This document shows positions 1-5,996 of a stretch of 15,453 nt of DNA, one piece after another. This DNA comes from a bacterium (GTDB lineage: Bacteria; Hydrothermota; UBA3073; JACQXS01; JAUWAR01): NCBI GenBank assembly GCA_030601965.1, contig JAUWAR010000016.1:1-15453 (forward strand), given 5' to 3'. Below the pieces are notes generated by a model. The model was not told the origin of the DNA, searched no databases, and saw only the letters and a list, made by a program, of their open reading frames with translations. Position 1 is the first letter of the stretch; each line of letters starts with the position of its first letter. Position numbers and translations under genes: made by a program.

Positions 1-129
1 ATAAAAGAGAATATAGGTAAATGGCAGGAAGAATTTATGCGGAAGAAGAAAGATGAGATATACAGAGAGTGGTTCAGAAATCTCATTGAGATTGCAGAGA
101 TAGAAGACTATAGATTTAGAATAAAATAG
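1..129 (+). CDS. C-terminal end of a probable SurA/PpiC-type peptidyl-prolyl isomerase (partial)
   Basis: Frame 1 is open from the window edge to a TAG at 127-129 and encodes 42 residues rich in Lys, Glu and Arg, ending with the stretch EWFRNLIEIAEIEDYRFRIK. The pattern of a charged helix followed by a W-F/Y-x-N-L segment, an alanine and an isoleucine, then D-x-R, resembles the C-terminal helix of periplasmic peptidyl-prolyl isomerases of the SurA/PpiC type, which help fold outer-membrane proteins. No catalytic domain is visible because the gene starts outside the window. The next gene starts 11 bp after the stop, so the two may be co-transcribed. The family call rests only on the tail and is tentative; another coiled-coil envelope protein is possible. 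Confidence 0.5.
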   Translation: MKENIGKWQEEFMRKKKDEIYREWFRNLIEIAEIEDYRFRIK

Positions 130-140
130 ACGACTTAAGG

Positions 141-851
141 ATGTTTTGGAGATTTCTTTATACGGGTGTAAATGATGGTTTTTATAATATGGCTCTGGAT
201 GAGGCAATATATGAAAACTTTAAAGACCTCAAGGCATTTTATCCTACTATAAGATTTTATACCTTTTCACCACCTGCGATTACAATTGGATATCATCAGA
301 ATATAGAGGATACAAAATATGAGATTCTTCGCTTCGCTCAGAATGACAGACCTGACTGCCGTCAGGCAAGTTATGATATAGTCCGAAGACCTACGGGAGG
401 AAGGGCAGTGATTCACAAGAACGATATTACTTATAGTATGGTATTCGCCCAAGATGACCAATTCTTTGGCGGTTCAACTATTGAGACATATAAATTCATA
501 TCAGAGCTTTTTGCAAAAGCCATTAGAAAATTGGGTATAAAAACAGAGTTAGTAAAAATTAATACTAATCACCGATTAACCAGTCACCAATCACCATTAT
601 GTTTCAGCATTCCATCAAGATATGAACTTGTTGTAGAAGGAGAGAAAATTCTTGGTTCTGCTCAAAAAAGAGAAGATGGTTTTATATTACAGCAGGGTTC
701 TCTTATCTTTAAAGGTAATAGAAATGAAGTAGTAAATGCCATAAGAGAAGAGATGAAAGATAACGGGATTGAATTTATAGAAGTAGGCTTGACAAACAAA
801 GAGATAAAATTAGCAAGAAGTATAGTAGCTAAATACAAGTCACAGAAGTAG
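141..851 (+). CDS. Octanoyltransferase LipM-like / lipoate-protein ligase A family protein
   Basis: The 236-residue protein carries the hallmarks of the LplA/LipM acyltransferase family: NMALDEA at about residue 17, RRPTGGRAVIHKNDITYS at 82-99, and YELVVEGEKILGSAQKR at 161-177 with the family-conserved lysine (Lys169). Cys154 in the segment PLCFSIPSRYE sits where LipM-type octanoyltransferases have their catalytic cysteine, which favours octanoyl transfer from acyl carrier protein over the ligase reaction; ligase activity is not excluded. The role would be lipoylation of 2-oxoacid dehydrogenase or glycine-cleavage proteins in the cytoplasm. The start at 141 is preceded by a weak AAGG. Two segments look foreign to the family and are made of repetitive DNA: residues 61-76 (from 321-370) and about 142-151 (from 567-595). 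The second lies just before Cys154. Frame and downstream motifs stay intact, so the enzyme may be functional. Confidence 0.85.
   Translation: MFWRFLYTGVNDGFYNMALDEAIYENFKDLKAFYPTIRFYTFSPPAITIGYHQNIEDTKYEILRFAQNDRPDCRQASYDIVRRPTGGRAVIHKNDITYSMVFAQDDQFFGGSTIETYKFISELFAKAIRKLGIKTELVKINTNHRLTSHQSPLCFSIPSRYELVVEGEKILGSAQKREDGFILQQGSLIFKGNRNEVVNAIREEMKDNGIEFIEVGLTNKEIKLARSIVAKYKSQK
321..370 (+). repeat. Palindromic interspersed repeat inside the LipM-like gene, read in frame
   Basis: The segment starts with ATTCTTCGCTTCGCTCAGAA and continues TGACA, a motif seen between genes in many environmental genomes. It is followed by a perfect hairpin CCTGAC-TGCC-GTCAGG at 351-366. It encodes EILRFAQNDRPDCRQA, which lies between the family-conserved GYHQ and RRPTGGR blocks where relatives have fewer residues. 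It resembles the paired-hairpin elements at 1581 and 5683. Confidence 0.75.
567..595 (+). repeat. Imperfect 7-8-mer tandem array inside the LipM-like gene
   Basis: The units read AATCACC, GATTAACC, AGTCACC and AATCACC. They encode the segment around NHRLTSHQSP immediately before the putative catalytic Cys154. The same kind of unit (GATTAACCA) recurs between genes at 926-934. Confidence 0.65.
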
Positions 852-868
852 AATTTTTCAAAAAAATC

Positions 869-896
869 TTGACAATAATTTAGTTAATTAGTTAAT
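869..896 (+). promoter_or_regulatory. Candidate sigma-70-type promoter for exbB
   Basis: A perfect -35 box TTGACA lies at 869-874, preceded by an A-rich run. The best -10 with a 16-bp spacer is GTTAAT at 891-896, a 4/6 match to TATAAT. Position and strand fit transcription of exbB, which begins at 958. The -10 overlaps repetitive TTAATTAG sequence, so its match may be fortuitous. Confidence 0.4.
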
Positions 897-938
897 TGGT
901 TAATTAGCGCTTATTACGATTCAGCGATTAACCAATTA
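881..938 (+). repeat. 8-mer tandem array and 12-bp inverted repeat upstream of exbB
   Basis: Three 8-mer units TAGTTAAT, TAGTTAAT and TGGTTAAT run from 881 to 904. TAATTGGTTAAT (893-904) is perfectly complementary to ATTAACCAATTA (927-938), which would make a 12-bp stem with a 22-nt loop in the exbB leader, ending just before the ribosome binding site. Confidence 0.7.
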
Positions 939-957
939 TTGTAACAAGGAGGAAAAA

Positions 958-1578
958 ATGGTTGATTATTTCAAGGCAGGGGGATTTTGGATGTGGTTCC
1001 TTTTAGGAACCGCTCTTGTTGGTGTTGCTTATGTCATTGAGAGATTTATTACTTATGCGCTCTCAAGAATAAATGTAAAGAAGTTTATAACAGATCTAAA
1101 GGTTACACTCAGGGAAAAAGGAATTGATGCAGGAATTGAGGTGTGTATGCAAGAGAAGTCTCCGGTGGCGAGAATAATTGAAAGCACTCTGGAGAGTTAC
1201 AAAAAGATAGGACCTCAAAAAGATGCACTTGAGGAATCGGTTATAAGAGCGGGAACTACTGAACTTGCATTCCTGGATAGAGGGTTACCAATTCTTGCAG
1301 CTGTATCCACTATAGCGCCCATTATTGGCTTTCTTGGCACTGTCACGGGGATGATTCATGCATTTCAGTCAATAGCGATTGCAGGTGAGGTTGAGGCAAC
1401 TCTTGTTGCAACTGGAATATCAGAGGCATTGATTACAACTGCCACAGGACTTGCCATTGCCTTCCCGATAGTTGGTTTTCATGTCTATTTTACTGCAAGG
1501 TCAAATGCCTATACCAGAATGATGGAAACAGCAGCTACTGACTTTATAACCTTTCTAATAGAGGAAAAACCGAGATGA
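958..1578 (+). CDS. exbB: MotA/TolQ/ExbB-type proton channel subunit
   Basis: The 206-residue protein has the ExbB/TolQ layout. An N-terminal membrane segment (about residues 8-30) is followed by a long cytoplasmic stretch and then two membrane segments in the conserved block AAVSTIAPIIGFLGTVTGMI (from about residue 117) and ATGISEALITTATGLAIAFP (about 151-170). With ExbD it would form an inner-membrane channel that turns proton flow into mechanical work on a periplasmic partner, either TonB for outer-membrane uptake or the Tol-Pal system. A strong ribosome binding site (AAGGAGG at 946-952) precedes the ATG. exbD follows after an 83-bp gap occupied by a palindromic repeat. No tonB, tolA or tolB is visible, so ExbB and TolQ roles cannot be separated. 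Confidence 0.93.
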   Translation: MVDYFKAGGFWMWFLLGTALVGVAYVIERFITYALSRINVKKFITDLKVTLREKGIDAGIEVCMQEKSPVARIIESTLESYKKIGPQKDALEESVIRAGTTELAFLDRGLPILAAVSTIAPIIGFLGTVTGMIHAFQSIAIAGEVEATLVATGISEALITTATGLAIAFPIVGFHVYFTARSNAYTRMMETAATDFITFLIEEKPR

Positions 1579-1580
1579 TC

Positions 1581-1648
1581 TGTCATTCCGAACTTGTTTC
1601 GGAATCTCAATATTAAGAGGGAGATGCTGAAACAAGTTCAGCATGACA
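1581..1648 (+). repeat. Twin-hairpin palindromic element between exbB and exbD
   Basis: Outer arms TGTCAT (1581-1586) and ATGACA (1643-1648) enclose two hairpins, TTCCGAA-CTTGT-TTCGGAA and GCTGAA-ACAAG-TTCAGC. The two loops are complementary (CTTGT and ACAAG), and each half is a diverged reverse complement of the other with compensatory changes in the stems. The element occupies nearly the whole exbB-exbD gap. Confidence 0.85.
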
Positions 1649-1661
1649 AGGAGAAACCAAG

Positions 1662-2069
1662 ATGATAATGCGTAAAAGAAGTGCAAGTAAGGCAGAGATC
1701 CCTACTGCTTCTATGGCAGATATTGCTTTTCTTCTTATTGTCTTCTTTATGCTTACAACAGTATTTGCAACTGAAAAAGGACTTCAAATTGTGCTTCCCG
1801 AGAAGGGTGAGGAGGTCAAGATAAAAAAGACAAATATTGCCGAGATTCTTGTTAATGCGAAAGGACAGGTAAAAATTGGGGAAAGAGAAGTTCTTCTTCC
1901 TGAAATAAAGCAGACTGTTGAAAGTATGTTAGCCCAGAATGATAGTCTGGTATTCTCTCTTCGGATAGATAGGAGATGCAAATATAATAAGGTTATAAAA
2001 GTTTTCGATCAGTTGAAACTCGCAAATGCAAAAAGGATTGCCTTTGCCCCACCAAGAGGAGAGAAGTAA
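1662..2069 (+). CDS. exbD: ExbD/TolR-type biopolymer transport protein
   Basis: This 135-residue protein has a short basic N-terminus, one membrane segment with the ExbD/TolR signature SMADIAFLLIVFFMLTTVF (about residues 17-35) and a periplasmic domain ending in PPRGEK. Asp20 is the conserved membrane aspartate that carries protons in this family. It is the natural partner of the ExbB encoded 83 bp upstream. An AAGGAG lies about 8 bp before the ATG at 1662; an in-frame ATG at 1668 is an alternative that would drop two residues. Only one exbD copy is present here, whereas many diderm candidate phyla carry two in tandem. The next gene, trpS, starts 54 bp downstream. Confidence 0.92.
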   Translation: MIMRKRSASKAEIPTASMADIAFLLIVFFMLTTVFATEKGLQIVLPEKGEEVKIKKTNIAEILVNAKGQVKIGEREVLLPEIKQTVESMLAQNDSLVFSLRIDRRCKYNKVIKVFDQLKLANAKRIAFAPPRGEK

Positions 2070-2123
2070 ATACGAAAATGCTGGATTTGGTAAAAGATTT
2101 TTTTCTTGACAAATATTATAAAA

Positions 2124-3095
2124 ATGCGTATTCTTTCCGGATATAGAGCTACTGGGAAGATTCATATCGGAAATCTATTTGGTAGTCTTATAAATTGGAC
2201 AAAACTTCAGGATAAATATGAGTGCTTTTTTGAAATTGCAGATTGGCATGCACTGACAACGGGTTATAATAATACAAGGGAATTAAAGAAATATATTGTG
2301 GAAATGACAAAAGATTGGCTTGCTTGTGGAATTTCCGAGACGAAATCAACCATTTTTGTTCAGTCAAGTGTGAAAGAGCATGCAGAACTTTATCTTCTTT
2401 TTTCTATGATTGTGCCTGTGCCCTGGCTTGAACGTAATCCAACATTGAAAGAACAAATAAGAGATTTACATCTTCAAGGAAAGGTAAATTATGGTCTTTT
2501 AGGATACCCTGTGCTTCAGGCCGCAGATATTCTGATTTATAAAGCAGAGAAGGTTCCTGTAGGAGAAGACCAGCTTGCACATCTTGAATTATCAAGAGAG
2601 ATTGCACGGAGGTTTAATTCATTGTTCAGTCCAATTTTTCCAGAGCCCGAGCCTATGCTTACAGCATCTCCCAGAATCCCTGGAATTGATGGTCGCAAGA
2701 TGTCAAAATCTCTTGGAAATAGTATTCTTGTAGAAGATGATGAAGAAACGATAAGAGAAAAGATAATGAGTGCTTATACAGACCCTGAAAAAATTTATAA
2801 GGGGGACAAAGGTCATCCCGACAAGTCGGGATGTGTGGTTTTTGCATATCATAAAATAGTTAGTGAGAATTGGGAAGGCATAAAAGAGGATTGCATTAGT
2901 GGAAAATTGGGTTGTGTGGACTGTAAAAAGGGGGCATCAAGAAATATGGCTGAATTATTGGGTCCATATAGGGAACGAAGGCTCAATATAAAGGATGAAA
3001 GGGTATGTGAAATATTAGAGGATGGGTCTAAAAAGGCACAAGTATTTGCCAGTCAGACATTGGAGGAAGTTAGAAAAGCAATGAATCTGTGGTAG
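2124..3095 (+). CDS. trpS: Tryptophanyl-tRNA synthetase
   Basis: The 323-residue protein is a class I aminoacyl-tRNA synthetase that charges tRNA-Trp. The HIGH-type motif appears as GKIHIGN near residue 11 and the KMSKS loop is exact at residues 192-196, preceded by the PGIDGRK segment. Length matches bacterial TrpS (about 320-340). I place the start at ATG 2124 (MRILSGYRATGK, the family N-terminus); an in-frame TTG at 2106 would add only TNIIK-like residues. No clear Shine-Dalgarno precedes 2124. At residues 230-236 the conserved G-x-P...C-P-V-F segment reads GHPDKSGCVVF, two residues longer than usual, and the DNA there is a perfect palindrome (2814-2833). Confidence 0.95.
   Translation: MRILSGYRATGKIHIGNLFGSLINWTKLQDKYECFFEIADWHALTTGYNNTRELKKYIVEMTKDWLACGISETKSTIFVQSSVKEHAELYLLFSMIVPVPWLERNPTLKEQIRDLHLQGKVNYGLLGYPVLQAADILIYKAEKVPVGEDQLAHLELSREIARRFNSLFSPIFPEPEPMLTASPRIPGIDGRKMSKSLGNSILVEDDEETIREKIMSAYTDPEKIYKGDKGHPDKSGCVVFAYHKIVSENWEGIKEDCISGKLGCVDCKKGASRNMAELLGPYRERRLNIKDERVCEILEDGSKKAQVFASQTLEEVRKAMNLW
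2814..2833 (+). repeat. 20-bp palindrome inside trpS
   Basis: CATCCCGAC and GTCGGGATG are perfect 9-bp arms around AA. Similar CCCGAC...GTCGGG palindromes occur as interspersed repeats in environmental genomes. It coincides with a two-residue expansion of a conserved TrpS loop. Chance formation from a native sequence cannot be excluded. Confidence 0.5.
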
Positions 3096-3141
3096 ATTAG
3101 TGACTCACTACTCACCAATTAACCAAAGAAAAGGAGGTCTT

Positions 3142-4344
3142 ATGGTGTTTAACTACAAGGATGTTCTTAGAGCTCCAAAACTTGGTTTTTCAGCCAAGAA
3201 GATATGGGTTGGATTTCTGGGGCTTCTCGTTGGCACTATCTTTTATTCAGTGTTTTCGTATTTTGCCTTTGCCTGTAGTCCTGACTGGACATGGGTAGCG
3301 ATTTGGCAACAGTTCAGGTATGTTCCTGTTCCGGTTATTGGTATAACTTCTCTGCCCTGGTATGGTTGGATACTGTGGGTTGTGGGAGTTGCCTTTTTTA
3401 TAGGTATAAATCTCCTGAGTATAGGTGCAATTTCAAAACTTACATTTGAACAACTGAAAGGAGACGAATTCTATGAGGTTACAGATGCGATTAAGTTCTC
3501 TTTGAAACAATGGAAAGGGATAGTTCTTTCACCTGTAGTTCTTGCAATATTTATAGCGGCTCTTATATTTACTGCTTTCATCCTTGGTCTTGCAGGTAGA
3601 ATACCCTATGTTGGACAGATACTTATGGGTATCTTCTTTATTCCCATCGCTTTTGGAGGATTATTTGTCGTTTATCTTGCTATTGTATTCCTGCTCTCAT
3701 TTATCCTCTCTCCGGCAGTCTCTGCGACATCTAAAAGTGATACCTTTGATACTCTGTTTGAACTCTTTTCTTGTCTAAATGACCAGACCTGGAGACTCTC
3801 GCTCTGGCAGGCATTCGTAGGTTTTTGTTCTGTTGCTGGAGTATATATTTTTGGTTGGCTTACAAAACAAGCATTACTTCTTTTTCATTGGTCATGTAAT
3901 CTCTGGTCTGGAACACGAATGATAGCAGGAGAGTCTCATAGATGGTTTGATACGATCTGGCAGAATGGACTTTATTACCTTGCTCCATGCCCACCAATTA
4001 AATGCTTAGAGGCTGCTGTTGGAAGACTCACTCCCGTGCTTATATATCCTCAGCCATGGATGCAGGTAAATCCGGCAGAATGGGTAGGAGGGTTTTTAAT
4101 TGGAATCGCCTTCTATTTCATTGCATTCTTTGTTATCGGCTATGGCATAGCGACATGGGGAACAGGGCAAACTCTTATATATACAGTCCTTGTGAAAATG
4201 AAAGATGACAAAAATCTTCTTGAACAAAAAGAAGAGGAGTTTGAAGAAGAAGAGAAAGAAGAGAAACCTGAAGAGAAGGTAGAACCAGAAAAGGAAGAAG
4301 AGAAAAAGAAAGAGGAGAAAGAAGAGGAAAAGAAAGAGGAATAA
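3142..4344 (+). CDS. Polytopic membrane protein with long Lys/Glu-rich cytoplasmic tail, function unknown
   Basis: I do not recognise the family. The 400-residue protein has about six hydrophobic segments (roughly residues 20-43, 70-95, 120-148, 158-190, 220-245 and 320-350) and several conserved-looking Trp and Pro residues. It ends in about 40 residues composed almost only of Glu and Lys, which would face the cytoplasm if the membrane count is right. Start choice: an in-frame GTG at 3100 exists, but ATG 3142 is preceded by an excellent AAGGAGGT (3131-3138), and the region between them is intergenic repeat-like sequence. The N-terminus MVFNYKDVLRAPKLGFSAKK looks like a cytoplasmic amphipathic helix. 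It lies 46 bp after trpS and is followed by a terminator hairpin, so it probably ends that transcript. Transporter, scaffold or stress roles are all guesses. Confidence 0.8.
   Translation: MVFNYKDVLRAPKLGFSAKKIWVGFLGLLVGTIFYSVFSYFAFACSPDWTWVAIWQQFRYVPVPVIGITSLPWYGWILWVVGVAFFIGINLLSIGAISKLTFEQLKGDEFYEVTDAIKFSLKQWKGIVLSPVVLAIFIAALIFTAFILGLAGRIPYVGQILMGIFFIPIAFGGLFVVYLAIVFLLSFILSPAVSATSKSDTFDTLFELFSCLNDQTWRLSLWQAFVGFCSVAGVYIFGWLTKQALLLFHWSCNLWSGTRMIAGESHRWFDTIWQNGLYYLAPCPPIKCLEAAVGRLTPVLIYPQPWMQVNPAEWVGGFLIGIAFYFIAFFVIGYGIATWGTGQTLIYTVLVKMKDDKNLLEQKEEEFEEEEKEEKPEEKVEPEKEEEKKKEEKEEEKKEE
4287..4341 (+). other. 55-nt homopurine tract in coding strand
   Basis: Every base from 4287 to 4341 on the plus strand is A or G. 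It encodes the Glu/Lys tail of the membrane protein and ends one base before the stop codon. Homopurine-homopyrimidine tracts can form triplex DNA and are prone to slippage; whether either happens here is inference. Confidence 0.8.
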
Positions 4345-4349
4345 GAATT

Positions 4350-4403
4350 AAGGGCCTGGGTTCTCCTGAAATCCTTGAAGGAAGAGTTCTCGGGCCCTTT
4401 CTT
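4350..4403 (+). terminator. Hairpin terminator after the membrane protein gene
   Basis: AAGGGCC (4350-4356) pairs with GGCCCTT (4393-4399). The stem continues through G-C and G-T pairs, an inner hairpin TCCTT-G-AAGGA sits at the tip, and TTTCTTAT follows. It lies 6 bp after the stop of the membrane protein and 16 bp before proS. I looked for T-box hallmarks because a tRNA synthetase follows, and the AGGGTGGNACC motif is absent. Confidence 0.65.
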
Positions 4404-4419
4404 ATAAGAGAGAAGTGAT

Positions 4420-5682
4420 ATGAGGTGGACCAAAACATATATTCCAACATTTAAGGAAAATCCTAAAGGGTGTGAAGTAAAAAGTCACATTTTATCCATA
4501 AGAGCAGGACTCATGAGTCCTCTTTTCAGTGGCGTTAATATTTATCTTCCTCTTGGCTGGAAAATACTTTTAAAAATTGTCTCTATCATTAGAGAAGAAA
4601 TGGAGAGAATTGGGGCGCAAGAGTTGTTACTTCCGTCTCTTTCTCCTTCTTCCTTATGGGAGGAAACTGGCAGATGGAAGGAGTATGGAAAGGATATGTT
4701 CAAATTTAAAGATAGAAAGGGTGGTGATATGTGTCTTGCTCCAACACACGAAGAAATCATAACTGAAATTGCAAGAAATGGAATAAAGTCATACAGAGAC
4801 CTTCCACAGATATGGTTTCAGATTCAAACAAAGTTTAGAGATGAACCCCGTCCCAGAGGAGGGATGTTAAGAGCAAGAGAATTTATTATGAAAGACTCGT
4901 ACTCACTTGATACTGACGAGAAAAGCTTTGAGAAAAGTTACTCTCTGCATAGAACTGCATATCAAAACATTTTCAAAAGATGTAGTCTTGACTTTGTAAT
5001 AGTAACTGCATCAAGTGGACTTATGGGAGGTAGCCTCTCAGAAGAGTTTATGGTATTTTCAAAAACAGGCGAAGATGCTATTGTTATATGTGAAAATTGT
5101 GGTTATAAGGCAAATAGAGATATAGCAGTCTCAAATACTAATGACAGCGCTGATAGGTGTCCAAAATGTGGTGAAAAATTAAAAATTAAGAACGCTATTG
5201 AAATAGGTCATATCTTTAGACTTGGCGAGAAATATTCCAGAGCAATGGGCGCATTCTTTCTTAACACAAATGGTGATAGAGAACCAATTATTATGGGTTC
5301 GTATGGAATAGGAGTTGAAAGAATAATGGCTTGTGTAATTGAGACCAAGAGTGATAACAATGGAATAATCTGGCCCCCTTCAATTGCACCTTATAAATTC
5401 CTTATTATTCCGCTCAATGTTAGAAACACAGAGACAAGGAAACTCTCAGAAAAAATTTATAAAGAGATACTTGCCCAAAAATATGAAGTCTTAATAGATG
5501 ATAGAGATGAAACTCCAGGTACAAAATTTAAAGACGCTGACCTCATTGGAATACCTTTTCAGATTGTAATAGGTGAAAAGGGACTTGACAAAGGCGTTGT
5601 AGAATTGGTAAAAAGAGATGGTAAGAAAAAATGGGAGATAGATAAAGAAAGAGCTGTTAGTGAGATACTCCAAATAAGTTAA
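4420..5682 (+). CDS. proS: Prolyl-tRNA synthetase lacking the INS editing domain
   Basis: This class II synthetase of 420 residues charges tRNA-Pro. The catalytic core shows the PTHEE segment (108-112), motif 2 FRDEPRPRGGMLRAREF (139-155) and motif 3 GSYGIGVERIMA (293-304); the anticodon-binding domain fills the C-terminus (about 325-420, with DDRDETPGTKFKDADLIGIP). Typical bacterial ProS of about 570 residues carries an editing insertion of about 180 residues between motifs 2 and 3. Here that place is reduced to a short segment between two Cys pairs (Cys224/Cys227 and Cys247/Cys250), which look like a zinc ribbon. Removal of Ala from tRNA-Pro would therefore need a separate factor, and none is visible in the window. 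The start MRWTKTYIPTFKENP fits the family; only a weak GAAG precedes the ATG. Confidence 0.95.
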   Translation: MRWTKTYIPTFKENPKGCEVKSHILSIRAGLMSPLFSGVNIYLPLGWKILLKIVSIIREEMERIGAQELLLPSLSPSSLWEETGRWKEYGKDMFKFKDRKGGDMCLAPTHEEIITEIARNGIKSYRDLPQIWFQIQTKFRDEPRPRGGMLRAREFIMKDSYSLDTDEKSFEKSYSLHRTAYQNIFKRCSLDFVIVTASSGLMGGSLSEEFMVFSKTGEDAIVICENCGYKANRDIAVSNTNDSADRCPKCGEKLKIKNAIEIGHIFRLGEKYSRAMGAFFLNTNGDREPIIMGSYGIGVERIMACVIETKSDNNGIIWPPSIAPYKFLIIPLNVRNTETRKLSEKIYKEILAQKYEVLIDDRDETPGTKFKDADLIGIPFQIVIGEKGLDKGVVELVKRDGKKKWEIDKERAVSEILQIS

Positions 5683-5738
5683 GTAGCGGAAACCTTCAGG
5701 TTTCCATAGATAAATGGAGGTCTAAAGACCTCCGCTAC
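5683..5738 (+). repeat. Twin-hairpin palindromic element between proS and rimP
   Basis: Outer arms GTAGCGGA (5683-5690) and TCCGCTAC (5731-5738) enclose two hairpins, GGAAACCT-TC-AGGTTTCC (5688-5705) and GGAGGTCT-AA-AGACCTCC (5716-5733). The architecture is the same as in the element at 1581. It starts right after the proS stop and could also act as a transcript end, but no T-run follows. Confidence 0.85.
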
Positions 5739-5759
5739 ATTTCTTGTTGCAATATAGCA

Positions 5760-5996
5760 ATGGAGGAGAGGATTAGAAAAATAATAGAAAGGGTTCTTAC
5801 TGGAACCGAGAAAAAACTTATAGATATTGAAATCAAGCCTAATTTGCTCAGGGTATATATAGATAAACCTGGTGGTGTTAGTGTAGAAGATTGTGCTGAG
5901 GTATCAAGAGAACTATCGGATGTTCTTGATGTGGAGGAGAATCTATTTACATCAAACTATCGGCTTGAGGTGTCTTCTCCTGGAGGCAGAACATGA
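5760..5996 (+). CDS. rimP: Ribosome maturation factor RimP, N-terminal domain only
   Basis: The 78 residues match the N-terminal alpha/beta domain of RimP, which assists 30S subunit maturation. The family's GGVSVEDCAEVSRELSDVLD helix (about 38-57) and the end-of-domain signature YRLEVSSPG (67-75) are both present. Full-length RimP is about 150 residues, with an SH3-like C-terminal domain following LEVSSPG; here the frame ends four residues later, and the TGA overlaps the nusA ATG by 4 bp (ATGA at 5993-5996). The codons for SPGG contain GGAGG (5982-5986), which is ideally placed as the ribosome binding site of nusA. The C-terminal domain is therefore absent rather than frameshifted. The gene has no obvious Shine-Dalgarno of its own. 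Whether a lone N-domain works is unknown. Confidence 0.85.
   Translation: MEERIRKIIERVLTGTEKKLIDIEIKPNLLRVYIDKPGGVSVEDCAEVSRELSDVLDVEENLFTSNYRLEVSSPGGRT

Noticed and set aside
2106..2134. TTGACA at 2106-2111 as a promoter for trpS
   Set aside because: The best -10 at normal spacing (TATTCT, 2129-2134) lies inside the coding region, so transcription would start after the trpS ATG.
3100..3141. Upstream GTG start for the membrane protein
   Set aside because: The extra 14 codons are intergenic ACTCAC-type repeat sequence, while ATG 3142 has a near-perfect AAGGAGGT ribosome binding site.
4345..4419. T-box riboswitch upstream of proS
   Set aside because: No AGGGTGGNACC antiterminator motif or specifier-loop architecture fits in the 75-bp gap; a simple terminator hairpin explains it.
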